Source: Timburyella sp030842085
GTDB taxonomy: Bacteria > Bacillota > Clostridia > Oscillospirales > Acutalibacteraceae
Reading direction: 5' to 3'
NCBI GenBank assembly: GCA_030842085.1
Contig: JAUUSE010000009.1
Location: 1-47,513 of the forward strand
Length of the DNA stretch: 47,513 nucleotides
Within the stretch, counting starts at the first letter, position 1; every line of letters starts with the position of its first letter. A program made the position numbers and the translations under genes. Under the pieces are notes generated by a model. That model was given only the letters and a program-made list of their open reading frames with translations, searched no databases and was not told the DNA's origin. Below are positions 23,825-33,915 of this stretch, in pieces.

Positions 23825-26266
23825 TTACACATCCTCCGGCATATCTGATGAACGAGCTTTCATTTCCATCCACTGCTGCTTGGTAATAAGCACCTTGCGC
23901 GGCTTTGAGCCCTCGCTCGGCCCGACTATTCCACGCTGCTCCATTTCGTCCACTATTCTCGCCGCTCTCGCATATCCAAGCTTAAGCTTGCGCTGCAGCA
24001 ACGACGTCGCCGCCTGGCCGGCGTCGACCACTACATCTACAGCCGCTTCAAACATAACGTCAGTGTCGCCGTCCTGTGTGCCGCCGCCCTTGGACTTTTC
24101 TGCCACCGTCTGACGCTCTATCTCCTGCATTACGTCTTCGTCATATTCTGATTCCCCCGACGTCTTTACAAAGTCCACTATGCTCTCTATTTCCTTGTCT
24201 GTAACAAAGCAGCCCTGCACGCGCTTCGGCTTGGACATGCCGACAGGGTAAAACAGCATATCGCCGCGGCCGAGCAGCTTTTCTGCGCCGCCCATGTCGA
24301 GTATTGTGCGTGAGTCGACCTGCTGTGCAACCGTAAGAGCTATTCGGCTTGGTATGTTCGCCTTAATGGTTCCCGTTATAACGTCAACCGACGGGCGCTG
24401 AGTCGCTATTACAAGATGCATTCCCGCCGCTCTCGCCATCTGCGCGAGTCGGCAAATAGAGTCCTCAACCTCGTTGGGCGCCGCCATCATGAGGTCGGCA
24501 AGCTCGTCTATTATTATCACAATATGCGGCAGCTTCTCTATGTCCTCGCTTATCTCCGCCATTTCGTTATAGCCGTCCATGTTCCTTACACCGTTGTCGG
24601 AGAAAAGCTTATACCGCCTCAGCATTTCCGTCACCGCCCAGCCGAGGGCGCCCGCCGCTCTGCGCGGGTCGGTAACGACTGGAACTATCATGTGCGGTAT
24701 GCCGTTGTATACGCCGAGCTCGACCTGCTTGGGGTCTATCATAAGCAGTTTGACCTCGTCCGGCGTGGCCTTATAAAGCAGGCTTATTATCATGGAATTT
24801 ACACACACCGATTTACCTGAGCCGGTAGCGCCGGCTATAAGCAGATGCGGCATCTTCGCAAGGTCTGCTAATACTATTGAGCCGGTTATGTCCTTGCCGA
24901 GCACAACCGTCAGCTTTGATTTTGCCTCTCTGAACGCCGCGCTGTCTATAAGCTCTCTTATGCCGACAATGTCCGTCTGCTTGTTCGGCACTTCTATTCC
25001 CACCGCCGGCTTATTGGGTATAGGCGCCTCTATCCTGACACCGGCCGCCGCCAAATTAAGGGCGATGTCGTCGGCAAGGCCTGTTATTTTGCTTATTTTT
25101 ACGCCGGCTGACGGCTGCAGCTCATATCTCGTAACCGTCGGGCCGCGGCTTATATCTATTATCCGCGTCTCTACGCCAAAGCTGCGGAGCACGTCCACCA
25201 GCTTATCGGCGTTGTGCTTAAGCTCCGCTGTTGTATCGGCGCGGGCCGTCTTTTTCGTCTTGTTAAGCAATGTAACGGGCGGCATTCTGTAATGGCTGCC
25301 TTCCTTTTCCATCACAACGCCGGCACCCTCCGGCACCTCAAACGGCGGTTTTTCCTCCGTATTGGATTTATCCGAACCTTCTATTATCTCCTCTATCGTC
25401 TTTGGCGGCGGAGTCATGCCGCTGTCCGCCTTTTCGCCTATAGACTGAGCATGCGATTTTATTATCTCCGTCTGACGCTCTAACGCTTCGTTCTCCTGCT
25501 CTTCAATGCTGCTTACCTTGTCGCTTATTTTTAATTTGCCCGCAGATTTTTTGGCGCTGGATTTAGCTTTGCCGTCTTCATCGCCGAGCGGCACATCTAT
25601 ATTAAACCTGGCCTTTTGAGGAACCTCATCCTCCGCCTCTTCTTCCATCTCCTGCACATGACGCATATACGCCTCCTCCGCCGACTTAGCCGTGCTTGTA
25701 ACGGGGCGCGTGATATATTTGAAAAACATTATGAGCGTCATGCCGGTAACCAGCATGAAGAAAATAAATATCAGAAGTATTATTGTTATAATAGCGCCGG
25801 TGCGGCCGAACAGATGATAAATCGGCCAGCCGACAAGCGCGCCGAAAAATCCGCCGCCGACGTTGCCGACGCCGGTATTATACGCGCTGACAATATATTC
25901 GCCAAACGACGCGTCTATTCCCGACGCTCTCACAATATCCACCGCCGCGCATATAAGCACTATAAGCACTGCCGACTGCCATACCTTTGTGCCGGTCTTG
26001 CCTATCGGCTTGTCGAGCGCCGTCATAATAGCGACATAACCCAGCAAAAACGGCCAGATGTACGTGCACACACCGAAAAGTCCAAATAGGAAATTATGCA
26101 TTATGCTCCATACATTCTGTCCCCTTATAAATACCAAAAACAGAAGAAATACCGCAGCAGCAAAGGTAATCACCGCAGCTATCTGACGTCTGGCTCTTTT
26201 TTTATTATTTTCATATGTACTGCTGCCCTTTGCCGGCGCACGCTTTGTCTGCTTTGCCGTAGCCAT
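23825..26266 (-). CDS. DNA translocase FtsK/SpoIIIE
   Basis: The protein has 813 residues. Four or five N-terminal membrane helices (about 28-185) are followed by a charged linker (about 190-330). Then come the alpha and beta motor domains: Walker A GATGSGKS near 478-485, Walker B VIIIDELADLMM near 586-597, and VIATQRPSVDVITGTIKANI. A gamma winged-helix (about 735-800) reads KLGYARAARIVDEMEQRGIV. The family pumps chromosomal DNA through the closing septum; in sporeformers the SpoIIIE form fills the forespore. A strong AGGAGG site precedes the ATG at 26266. Monocistronic. Confidence 0.93.
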   Translation of the reverse strand: MATAKQTKRAPAKGSSTYENNKKRARRQIAAVITFAAAVFLLFLVFIRGQNVWSIMHNFLFGLFGVCTYIWPFLLGYVAIMTALDKPIGKTGTKVWQSAVLIVLICAAVDIVRASGIDASFGEYIVSAYNTGVGNVGGGFFGALVGWPIYHLFGRTGAIITIILLIFIFFMLVTGMTLIMFFKYITRPVTSTAKSAEEAYMRHVQEMEEEAEDEVPQKARFNIDVPLGDEDGKAKSSAKKSAGKLKISDKVSSIEEQENEALERQTEIIKSHAQSIGEKADSGMTPPPKTIEEIIEGSDKSNTEEKPPFEVPEGAGVVMEKEGSHYRMPPVTLLNKTKKTARADTTAELKHNADKLVDVLRSFGVETRIIDISRGPTVTRYELQPSAGVKISKITGLADDIALNLAAAGVRIEAPIPNKPAVGIEVPNKQTDIVGIRELIDSAAFREAKSKLTVVLGKDITGSIVLADLAKMPHLLIAGATGSGKSVCVNSMIISLLYKATPDEVKLLMIDPKQVELGVYNGIPHMIVPVVTDPRRAAGALGWAVTEMLRRYKLFSDNGVRNMDGYNEMAEISEDIEKLPHIVIIIDELADLMMAAPNEVEDSICRLAQMARAAGMHLVIATQRPSVDVITGTIKANIPSRIALTVAQQVDSRTILDMGGAEKLLGRGDMLFYPVGMSKPKRVQGCFVTDKEIESIVDFVKTSGESEYDEDVMQEIERQTVAEKSKGGGTQDGDTDVMFEAAVDVVVDAGQAATSLLQRKLKLGYARAARIVDEMEQRGIVGPSEGSKPRKVLITKQQWMEMKARSSDMPEDV

Positions 26267-26567
26267 ATATCCTCCTAAATTTTATAATATCAATTATACA
26301 TACTTTTCCATTTAACATAATACCATTATATCACATGCTGTCTTATTTTACAATCATTCAAAACCAACGATTGCTTTTGATGCTGCAGAAATCGGCCAGT
26401 GCAGAAATAACAGCTTTCAGGCTCAGCTTTAGGCATAGGTACTTGAATATATTAGATGCTGAAACATAAACGAAGCTGTCCGAAAAAGCAATGCGTACAG
26501 CACAGACTTTTATATTAAATATTGCCGGCAAGCTCATGCCGCGGTTTTCATTAATCATGCAGCAAAA

Positions 26568-26596
26568 ACATCCGGCAGATATTTTCTGCCGGATGT
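26568..26596 (-). terminator. Terminator behind uppP
   Basis: Perfect 12-bp arms 26568-26579 and 26585-26596 with a 5-nt loop, followed on the minus strand by TTTTTGC. It lies 62 bp after the uppP stop. The rest of 26267-26657 shows only one doubtful frame (26358-26558, minus). Confidence 0.75.
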
Positions 26597-26657
26597 AATT
26601 TAGCTATTTAACTATAAGATAACTGTATCAACAAGCAGGACACGCTGTCACTTTAAT

Positions 26658-27530
26658 TTACGCAAAGCTTATATGTCCAACAAACAACTCTGCTGCAGAA
26701 ACAGCGGCGCAGAACACGCCCATTGCTATGCAGTATATCCCGAATATATTAAATTTATCCCTTTTCACAAGCAGCTGCAAAAGTCTTATTGCAAAAATTC
26801 CTACAACCGCAGATACGGCAATTCCTATTATTATCGGCACCGCTATGCCGGGTTCAGCCTGCTCTCCCGATAATACAAACTTTAATATTTTATAGGCGTT
26901 TGCTGCAAGTATTGCGGGTATTCCTATGATAAAGGAGAAATCCACCGCAGTTGACTTGCTGTAACCCAGCAAAAGCGCTATCGCTATTGTCGAGCCGGAG
27001 CGCGACACGCCGGGGAGTGCGGCAAGACCCTGAAAAAATCCTATCGCTAAAGCTGCCGGGACTGTTATTGCCGTTTTCTTAAGCTTTCTGCCCTTTGCCG
27101 CCTGCGCTGCAAACAGCATCATTATGCCGGAGAATACAAACGATACCGCTTCTACCCACAAATTGTTGTCCGATGCAGCGGCTTCCATATAGTCCGAAAA
27201 GAAATAAAGCACGCCGAGCGGTATCAGCGATATCACTACCATTACAAGGAAGCGGCGATTATCTGACATTTTGCTCCATGAAAATTTACCTGTAAAAATG
27301 TCTTTTATAGTCCTGCCGGCTTCAAGTATCAGCGACCAAATCCTTTTGCGGAACATTATAAATACCGCTAAAAGCGTACCCAAGTGCAGCAGCACCACAA
27401 ACAGCAGCGGGTCCTCGGTACCGCTGCCAAAAAAATGGTTAAACACCGATAAATGCCCGTCGCTCGATATCGGCAAAAATTCTGTTATTCCCTGAAGTAT
27501 GCCCTGAAATAAAGCGTATATCCAACTCAA
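26658..27530 (-). CDS. uppP: Undecaprenyl-diphosphate phosphatase
   Basis: The protein has 290 residues, nearly all hydrophobic helices. The two family signatures are present: QGITEFLPISSDGHLSVF at about 14-31 (with the catalytic Glu) and LAALPGVSRSGSTIAIALLL near 172-191 (with the catalytic Arg). The enzyme recycles the undecaprenyl carrier of peptidoglycan synthesis in the cytoplasmic membrane and confers bacitracin tolerance. It stands alone with a terminator at 26568-26596. It fits functionally with murA, ddl and the Mur ligase in this window. Confidence 0.93.
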   Translation of the reverse strand: MSWIYALFQGILQGITEFLPISSDGHLSVFNHFFGSGTEDPLLFVVLLHLGTLLAVFIMFRKRIWSLILEAGRTIKDIFTGKFSWSKMSDNRRFLVMVVISLIPLGVLYFFSDYMEAAASDNNLWVEAVSFVFSGIMMLFAAQAAKGRKLKKTAITVPAALAIGFFQGLAALPGVSRSGSTIAIALLLGYSKSTAVDFSFIIGIPAILAANAYKILKFVLSGEQAEPGIAVPIIIGIAVSAVVGIFAIRLLQLLVKRDKFNIFGIYCIAMGVFCAAVSAAELFVGHISFA

Positions 27531-27811
27531 ATTTATATCCCCCGCTTACCTGTTTACTTTAACCGGCCAATTAATATATATGTCCGGCATATAAGCATTA
27601 CCACATTAAATAAGTATTAACGCCTGCCGATACCGCATTGATATTATATTGAGCGGTTAATTGTATAAAACTCAGTTAACATAAGTCTCTGCTATTATAA
27701 CACAGTATTCGCCTTTAAAGATACATATATAATTATTTTTTTCTAAATCTTTTCTTAAATCTTACAAAACCGTACAGATTTATAAATAAAAATCTTTACA
27801 GGCTCACTGCA

Positions 27812-29248
27812 TTATAAAATATCTTTAAGCTTTTCTTTTACTTCTTCAATAGAAATACCCATGCCTTTAGCGATATTCGCTAAATCATCATACTCGGCCT
27901 TGCGGCGCGTAATGCCCCAGCCGGAGGATGTTTTTATTCTGACGTCGCCATATTCCGTCGTTACCTTTTGCACATTTCTGTCAAGAGTATAACGGTTGCT
28001 TTTATATTCTCTTACGCCAAGCGTTGTGGTATGCCGGAAAATAATTTTCAGCATTGCCTCCTTTTGACTGTCTTTGCACATGCAGCAAAGCAGCACGCCG
28101 GGGCGGTTCTTCTTCATTCCCACCGGTATTGTATAAACATCCAGCGCTCCCGCATCAAAGAGCCGCTCAGTCACGTACCCCACCGCTTCGGGCGTAATGT
28201 CATCCATATTGCAGCAAAGCTCCGATATACTGCTCTCTGTATCCGTCTCCCCCATAAGCGCCCTGACGCAGTTGGCCCTTTCAAAGTCCTTTTTGCCCAA
28301 GCCATAACCTATTTTGCTTACTCGCATTGCCGGCTGTGCGCCGAAATCATGCACAAAATATTTCAGCAGCGCCGCACCCGTGGGAGTGCAAAGCTCTCCC
28401 TCAATCTCACCGCCGTATGTCGGAATACCCATAAGTATCCTTGCGGTTGCCGGCGCCGGCACCGGCAAAACGCCGTGAGCGCATCTTACTGAACCGCTGC
28501 CCACATGAACGTAAGAAGATATTATGCGCTCAGGCTTCAGCTCGTCAATAAGCATGCATACGGCTGTTATATCGGCTATAGCGTCCATAGCGCCGACCTC
28601 GTGGAAATGCACCTCGCTCACCGGCCGGCCGTGAACCTTGCTTTCGGCCTGCGCAATAATGCTGTATACATTCATTACGTTTGTTTTAACACTATTTGAA
28701 ACAATTAGCCCGTTTACTATCTTCTCAATGTCGCTCATGCCGGCATGGTGATGGCCGTGATGTGCGTCTTGGTGCATGCGCTCATGCATCAAATTTTGAT
28801 GGCCGGCGCCGTCAGCTTCATCATGCTGATGAAAATGTCCGCATGTATTGGAATTATTGCTAAAATCGGCATTTTCTGCGCTCAATTCGCCGCCATGATG
28901 ATGAAAATGGGTGTCCGTGCCTGAAAATTCATCTGTGCCGTGCAGGCAGCTATGTATATGATGCTCACTGTGCATATCGTGCGAGTGCGTGACATCGTGC
29001 CCATTTGTGTGCATATGTTCATGCGAATGATTATGCGCGCACTCTTCCTCTCCATTTATCAAAACAGATACATGTGTGCCGGTTATTCCGCATTTCGCGC
29101 CCCGAACGGCTTTAATCTTTACATTCTCAAGGCCTATTTTGTTAAGGCTTTCAATAAACTCTTCCGGATGAGGGTGAAGCTCTAAAAGTGCGGCGGTAAG
29201 CATATCGCCGGCGGCGCCCATTGAGCAGTCTAAATATAATGTTTTCAC
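27812..29248 (-). CDS. larC: Nickel-pincer cofactor biosynthesis protein LarC
   Basis: The protein has 478 residues. LarC inserts nickel into the pyridinium dithiocarboxylate mononucleotide to make the nickel-pincer cofactor. Seen are YLDCSMGAAGDMLTAALLEL at the N-terminus, VHFHEVGAMDAIADI, CTPTGAALLKYFV and GMKKNRPGVLL. Residues about 70-175 form a long His-rich insert with many HxH and HHH clusters, likely a nickel store or chaperone region. It is one continuous frame, unlike the larC1/larC2 frameshift form known from Lactobacillus. It overlaps larB by 4 bp. Confidence 0.92.
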   Translation of the reverse strand: MKTLYLDCSMGAAGDMLTAALLELHPHPEEFIESLNKIGLENVKIKAVRGAKCGITGTHVSVLINGEEECAHNHSHEHMHTNGHDVTHSHDMHSEHHIHSCLHGTDEFSGTDTHFHHHGGELSAENADFSNNSNTCGHFHQHDEADGAGHQNLMHERMHQDAHHGHHHAGMSDIEKIVNGLIVSNSVKTNVMNVYSIIAQAESKVHGRPVSEVHFHEVGAMDAIADITAVCMLIDELKPERIISSYVHVGSGSVRCAHGVLPVPAPATARILMGIPTYGGEIEGELCTPTGAALLKYFVHDFGAQPAMRVSKIGYGLGKKDFERANCVRALMGETDTESSISELCCNMDDITPEAVGYVTERLFDAGALDVYTIPVGMKKNRPGVLLCCMCKDSQKEAMLKIIFRHTTTLGVREYKSNRYTLDRNVQKVTTEYGDVRIKTSSGWGITRRKAEYDDLANIAKGMGISIEEVKEKLKDIL

Positions 29249-30009
29249 TGCATATCTCCACCTTTCAAGTGATTTATCGTGCTTGCAAGATAAGCGGCGC
29301 CGAAGCCATTGTCTATGTTGACAACGCCAACGCCGCTTGAGCAGGAATTAAGCATAGAAAGCAGTGCGGACAACCCGCCGAAGTTTGCGCCATATCCCAC
29401 GCTGGTCGGTACGGCGATTACCGGGCAGTCGGACAGTCCGCCTATGACGCTGGCCAGCGCACCCTCCATGCCCGCCACAGCTATTATCACCTGCGCCGAC
29501 ATGATTTCGTCCATGTGTGAAAGCAGCCGGTGAAGCCCCGATACTCCTACATCATAAAGCCGCACCGTCTCATTTCCTAATGCTTCAGCCGTTACGGCGG
29601 CTTCCTCCGCCACCGGCATATCGCTGGTGCCGCCGGTTGCGATGACTATTTTGCCATTGCCGTCCGGCTTCGGCATGCTGCCTATCATACCGATTTTGCC
29701 GTACTCATTATAATTAAGCGGCAGCTTTTCTGCTATACTCTCCGCCTGCTCCGGCTTCAGTCGGGTAATTAGTATTGTTTCCTGACCGTTTTCTATCATA
29801 GCTTTGGAAATCTCAATTATCTGCTGTGCCGTTTTACTTTCGCCGTAAATTACCTCCGCTGCGCCCTGTCTTAAGGCGCGGTGGAAGTCGGGCTTGGCAA
29901 AGCCAAGGTCTTTAAACGGCTCCTGTTTCAGGGTGAGCATGGCTTCGTCCGCCGAAACTTTGCCCTCCGATACCTTGCAGAGCAATTCATATATCCCGCT
30001 TTGTCTCAT
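29245..30009 (-). CDS. larB: Nickel-pincer cofactor biosynthesis protein LarB
   Basis: The protein has 254 residues. LarB carboxylates and hydrolyses nicotinic acid adenine dinucleotide, the first step to the nickel-pincer cofactor. The C-terminal two thirds are PurE-like: TGGTSDMPVAEEAAVTAEAL near 130-149, then VAGMEGALASVIGGL and PVIAVPTSVGYGANFGGLSA. The N-terminal part contains DLGFAKPDFHRALRQGAAEV, typical of the family. The stop overlaps the larC start by 4 bp, so the two are translated together. Confidence 0.92.
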   Translation of the reverse strand: MRQSGIYELLCKVSEGKVSADEAMLTLKQEPFKDLGFAKPDFHRALRQGAAEVIYGESKTAQQIIEISKAMIENGQETILITRLKPEQAESIAEKLPLNYNEYGKIGMIGSMPKPDGNGKIVIATGGTSDMPVAEEAAVTAEALGNETVRLYDVGVSGLHRLLSHMDEIMSAQVIIAVAGMEGALASVIGGLSDCPVIAVPTSVGYGANFGGLSALLSMLNSCSSGVGVVNIDNGFGAAYLASTINHLKGGDMQ

Positions 30010-30273
30010 TTATTTCACTTCCAGTTATAGATTTAGCCGTATGTCTAAGATATAAAATCTGCCGGCAAAGATGCATAAATGCCGGAATTCCCGCTGACAG
30101 TATATATGCATGCGCCCCAAAGTAGGCTATTTTGTCATAATTTTAATCGGAATGTATAATAACTCAAAATGCGCTGATATATAAGGCTGCGCTTAAAAGC
30201 CGACTCTCACAATTTTTCATGCTGCAGCATACGCCGGACAAATACATGCGGCAAAATCCAAATTCATGTAGCT

Positions 30274-31017
30274 TTATCTTGTATTAAGGTCTAAAAGCAC
30301 ATCGTCAAACATCGGCTTTAAATTGTTTAATATTTCTTCCCTGCTCTCTATAATAAGCGGCAGCTGCTCTTTTTTTAATTGTATTCGCGCCGCTCCATTA
30401 TATACCCTAACTCTAAAATCCGAAAAGCCCAGATTAAAAAGCAGGCTTTCTGCTTTTTCGACTTTTGCCAGCATTCCTGACGTTATTTTTTCACCCTGAT
30501 GTATTCGCGTGGCAAGACAGGAGTAAGACGGCATATCCCATGTAAACAGTCCCGCCTCTTTTGAAAGGCGGCGTATCTCGGACTTTGAAATTCCGCACTC
30601 TTTTAGGGGAGAAATCACTCCTAACTCTTTGGCCGCCGCCATGCCCGGACGCTCTGCAGCATTATCGTCGGCGTTTGTCCCGTCAATAATCAGATTATAG
30701 CCTTCCTTTTTGGCGGCCGCCTTAACGGCGCCGAGCATAACCGATTTGCAGAAATAGCATCGCATGTTTGTATTGTCGCATATGTCGGCTGTGTTTAATA
30801 TGTCAAGCTCAATAATTTCGGCGTCGGTTCCAAGCATTTTGCCGATATTCACAGCGTCTTTCACAGCAAATTCCGGCACGAACGCTGTCTTTACCATAAA
30901 GGGCTTTACATCCGCCTTATTTTTTACCGCTTCATACAGCAGATATGCCGAATCAACACCGCCGGAAAATGCAAGTGCAGCTTTTCTATGTAAAGCAAAA
31001 AAGTCTTCCAGCGTCAT
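30274..31017 (-). CDS. larE: ATP-dependent sulfur insertase LarE, three-cysteine type
   Basis: The protein has 247 residues. The PP-loop SGGVDSAYL (18-26) binds ATP, and the enzyme adenylates and thiolates the LarB product. Three conserved cysteines are visible: C87 and C90 in RCYFCK, and C167 in PSYSCLATR. Enzymes with only the last Cys sacrifice its sulfur; those with three, as known from Thermotoga, hold a [4Fe-4S] cluster and may act many times. By residues this one is the cluster type. It is 264 bp upstream of larB. GGAGGTG lies before the ATG; a small hairpin (31054-31071) is in the leader. Confidence 0.92.
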   Translation of the reverse strand: MTLEDFFALHRKAALAFSGGVDSAYLLYEAVKNKADVKPFMVKTAFVPEFAVKDAVNIGKMLGTDAEIIELDILNTADICDNTNMRCYFCKSVMLGAVKAAAKKEGYNLIIDGTNADDNAAERPGMAAAKELGVISPLKECGISKSEIRRLSKEAGLFTWDMPSYSCLATRIHQGEKITSGMLAKVEKAESLLFNLGFSDFRVRVYNGAARIQLKKEQLPLIIESREEILNNLKPMFDDVLLDLNTR

Positions 31018-31434
31018 TCAGCCGCACCTCCAAATTCCATTTTTATTGCCAAGTGGCGGCAAAAGCCGCCAAAAAATTATTTAAGCCATTATAGTAAATA
31101 TTTCCTACACAAGTATAACATATCCGGCTTCAAAAGAAAATCCGGCAAAAAACTTTACTGCTGTTTTACAAGGTAAAAGCTGCCAGTGAATTGGAGATTT
31201 TACCTACCTTTTCTATGAACTGATACTTTCTCAATATATAAGGGACATTGGGTTATATTATAGTATTGCACATTCCACCATATGTACAAGGCAAAATAAC
31301 CGCACGATTGCAGTGTCGCATATTTTTCAAATTTAAAACCTGATTTTTCGGAAAACATTTGCTAAACTAAAGCTTTTTCGTTCTACCATAATTTGTTTCT
31401 CTAAACAGTTTTTTCCCGCTTAAAGGCACAATAA

Positions 31435-31455
31435 AAGCCCGATATAATCGAGCTT
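31435..31455 (-). terminator. Terminator behind DUF454 gene
   Basis: Arms 31435-31443 and 31447-31455 (9 bp, one G:T) are followed on the minus strand by TTATTGTG. The remaining 31072-31434 stretch shows no gene. Confidence 0.6.
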
Positions 31456-31508
31456 AAAATATAATTTCATGATTTTAAATGACAAATATTAGATATGTAC
31501 ATAATTAT

Positions 31509-31913
31509 TCAGATTTTATTTTCGGCAGCGGAAACCTTTTTTCTTTTTATTGTTTTTATAAAAAATACAAAATAAATTATATGACATACCCATACAATAG
31601 CTAATATAATTCTTCCTACAGGCACCCTGCTCATCATAATAAAGCCGAGTGCCATAACTATTGTAACGCTTATCATTATTGTCGCCTTTGTTCTTACGGT
31701 CATACCCTTTTTCTTTACAAAAGATTCTAAATGCTTTTTATACATTTTTGTGCCTATAAACCAGTCGTGCAGGCGCTGCGAGCTGTTTGCAAAAAAGAAT
31801 ACCGTTGCCAGGAAAAACGGCACTGTAGGCAGAATAGGAACGGCAATCCCTACACAGCCGAGTCCGAGACAGATACAGCCTAATATTATAAATATTATTC
31901 TCTTTATTTTCAT
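31509..31913 (-). CDS. DUF454 (YbaN-type) membrane protein
   Basis: The protein has 134 residues. Segment GCVGIAVPILPTVPFFLATVF (with the LPTVPF core) and then FFANSSQRLHDWFIG are the signature of DUF454/YbaN proteins. There are four membrane helices: two in 5-44 and two in 75-122. Function unknown in the family; relatives are found near haem and iron genes in some bacteria, and here the haem locus begins 340 bp upstream (32257). It has its own terminator. Confidence 0.88.
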   Translation of the reverse strand: MKIKRIIFIILGCICLGLGCVGIAVPILPTVPFFLATVFFFANSSQRLHDWFIGTKMYKKHLESFVKKKGMTVRTKATIMISVTIVMALGFIMMSRVPVGRIILAIVWVCHIIYFVFFIKTIKRKKVSAAENKI

Positions 31914-32256
31914 TTGCTTATCTCCATTTTCTGTTTTATTTTAATAGCATGTCGAATAGCTTTTAATGTGTGAAAATCATTTTATGTAAAGGCACAGCGC
32001 TTTTAAGTCTTTCCTATTATGTAATTTATCAAAATTCAATCTGCCGTTTTAGCAGATTATGTTTTCTCAATAACTAAGAGCTGTCGTATATTCTCAAACA
32101 CAGCATAATCCTGCTAAATCTGATTTAAGCATTATCGCTTTTAGGAGATGCTACTTGAATTTATGCTGATATTGCCCTTTTATAAAAGCATTTACCAACA
32201 TTATTATGCTTAATGCTTCATATTATGTTAACTTAATCTGCTTTTCTCATTGCTGC
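31914..32256. other. Gene-free spacer
   Basis: No gene or strong terminator recognised. An imperfect inverted pair (around 32050-32060 and 32100-32116) is too weak to call. Confidence 0.35.
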
Positions 32257-33915
32257 TTAGCTAATTCTCCTGTTTTCAATAGAGTACACATCATCTGCTA
32301 TACGCATAGTAGATTGTCTGTGGGAAACGAGCACTACTGTTTTATCCATACGCTCCTGACTCAGAGATTTAAGAATAATAGCTTCATTTAGGCTGTCAAG
32401 ATTACTGGTTGGTTCGTCAAGCAGCATAAACGGCGCGTCATGCAGAAACGCCCGTGCGAGCCCCAGCCGCTGCCGCTCTCCACCGGAAAGACTATCTCCT
32501 AATTCACCTACCGGAGTATCATATCCATTAGGCAGACTTACAATAAAATCATGCACCGACGCTTTTCTGCAGGCAGCTTCCATTTCCTCTTTAGTTGCGT
32601 CGAGCTTTGCTATGCGAAGGTTATTTGCAATGCTGTCGTGAAAAAGGTGGGTATCCTGCGTCACAAAGCTTTCCATTTCTCTGAGATTCGATGTATTAAT
32701 ATTATCTATAGGCGTATCGGAAAGTCTTATATTCCCATTTTTAACGCTCCAAAATCTCATAAAAAGCTTAAGGAGGGTGGACTTGCCGCTGCCGCTTTTT
32801 CCTGTTATTCCGATTACAGAGCCCTTTGGTATATTTAGCGAAACATCTGATAAAATTATTTCTTCGCCATAATAAAAGGTTACATGTTCGGCCGAAGCGC
32901 CGCTGAAATCTATTTTGGGTTTTCCGCTAACTTCTTCCACTGCCGGCGCCTCATCAAGAATATCCAGCACACGTTCTCCGGCCGCAAAAGTATTTTGCAG
33001 AGTACCTCCGAGATTTGCAAGCGCAACCGTCGGGCCAAACGAGCTCATAAGCGCAATTACAGGGATTATAACGCCTATAAAGTCTACAGCGTTATTCTGG
33101 TACAGCACGGCTGCGGTAAAAAGCATCATCGCATCGAAAAGTAATATAACTGTATTCGTTATAGCTGTGCTCTTTCCGGACTTTCTCTTTATAATCTCCT
33201 CATTAGCCGAGAGGCTGTCCGTTTTCTCATTAATTTCAGAAAGGCGCTTTTCTCCGGCGCCATACTGTATTATCTCCTGAAGGCCGCGCAAGCTGTCCAG
33301 CACAAAACTGCTTAGCTCACCCGACTCCGAGCGCAGCCTGACGCCGTCTTCTCCGCTTATTTTAGATGTAAGCACAGGAATTATTATCCCAACAGCAATG
33401 TAAGCTATACTGGCTAGCAGCGCCAATATCCAGTGAAAACTGCCGATAAATATACACATAAACAGCGAAAATAAAAAGGCAATGGCCGCCGGCGATATTG
33501 TATGGGCATAAAACACTTCCAGCAGCTCAATGTCCGACGTTATAACGGAGATAAGATTTCCCTTGTCTTTGCTTTCCAATTTTGCCGGACAAAGCTTTCT
33601 CAATGCTCTAAATACCTTATTGCGTATAATTGCCAAAAGCTTAAAGGCTATAAAATGATTGCATGCTTGCTCAGTATATCTTAAAATTCCGCGCAGAAGT
33701 GCAAACAGCCCCATAAGCGTGAAAAGCACAGCCAGTGAACCAAAAACAGTAAAGCCAAGCAGTTTGGCTAAAGCATAACCACCAATAACGGTTATAAAAG
33801 CGGCGCAAAGGTGTCCTACAAGTCCCATAAGAATAGCCAAAATCATATAACCAGTAAGAGGCTTTACTAACTTTATGAGCCTTAGCATTAATTTTGTATT
33901 GCTCTTTTTTTTCAT
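32257..33915 (-). CDS. ABC transporter, fused permease-ATPase (CydC-like half)
   Basis: The protein has 552 residues. A six-helix membrane domain (about 15-300) is joined to an ATPase with Walker A GKSGSGKST, signature SLSGGERQR, Walker B FMLLDEPTS and H-loop LVSHRQST, all intact. It forms a heterodimer with the 580-residue partner whose stop overlaps its start by 4 bp. The type resembles CydDC and the half transporters at the end of streptococcal haem operons. Here it is the last gene of the haem locus; a role in haem or siderophore passage is inferred from context only. Confidence 0.88.
   Translation of the reverse strand: MKKKSNTKLMLRLIKLVKPLTGYMILAILMGLVGHLCAAFITVIGGYALAKLLGFTVFGSLAVLFTLMGLFALLRGILRYTEQACNHFIAFKLLAIIRNKVFRALRKLCPAKLESKDKGNLISVITSDIELLEVFYAHTISPAAIAFLFSLFMCIFIGSFHWILALLASIAYIAVGIIIPVLTSKISGEDGVRLRSESGELSSFVLDSLRGLQEIIQYGAGEKRLSEINEKTDSLSANEEIIKRKSGKSTAITNTVILLFDAMMLFTAAVLYQNNAVDFIGVIIPVIALMSSFGPTVALANLGGTLQNTFAAGERVLDILDEAPAVEEVSGKPKIDFSGASAEHVTFYYGEEIILSDVSLNIPKGSVIGITGKSGSGKSTLLKLFMRFWSVKNGNIRLSDTPIDNINTSNLREMESFVTQDTHLFHDSIANNLRIAKLDATKEEMEAACRKASVHDFIVSLPNGYDTPVGELGDSLSGGERQRLGLARAFLHDAPFMLLDEPTSNLDSLNEAIILKSLSQERMDKTVVLVSHRQSTMRIADDVYSIENRRIS

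Noticed and set aside
26358..26558. 66-aa minus-strand frame between uppP and ftsK
   Set aside because: Weak start and no recognisable pattern; kept out although it cannot be excluded.
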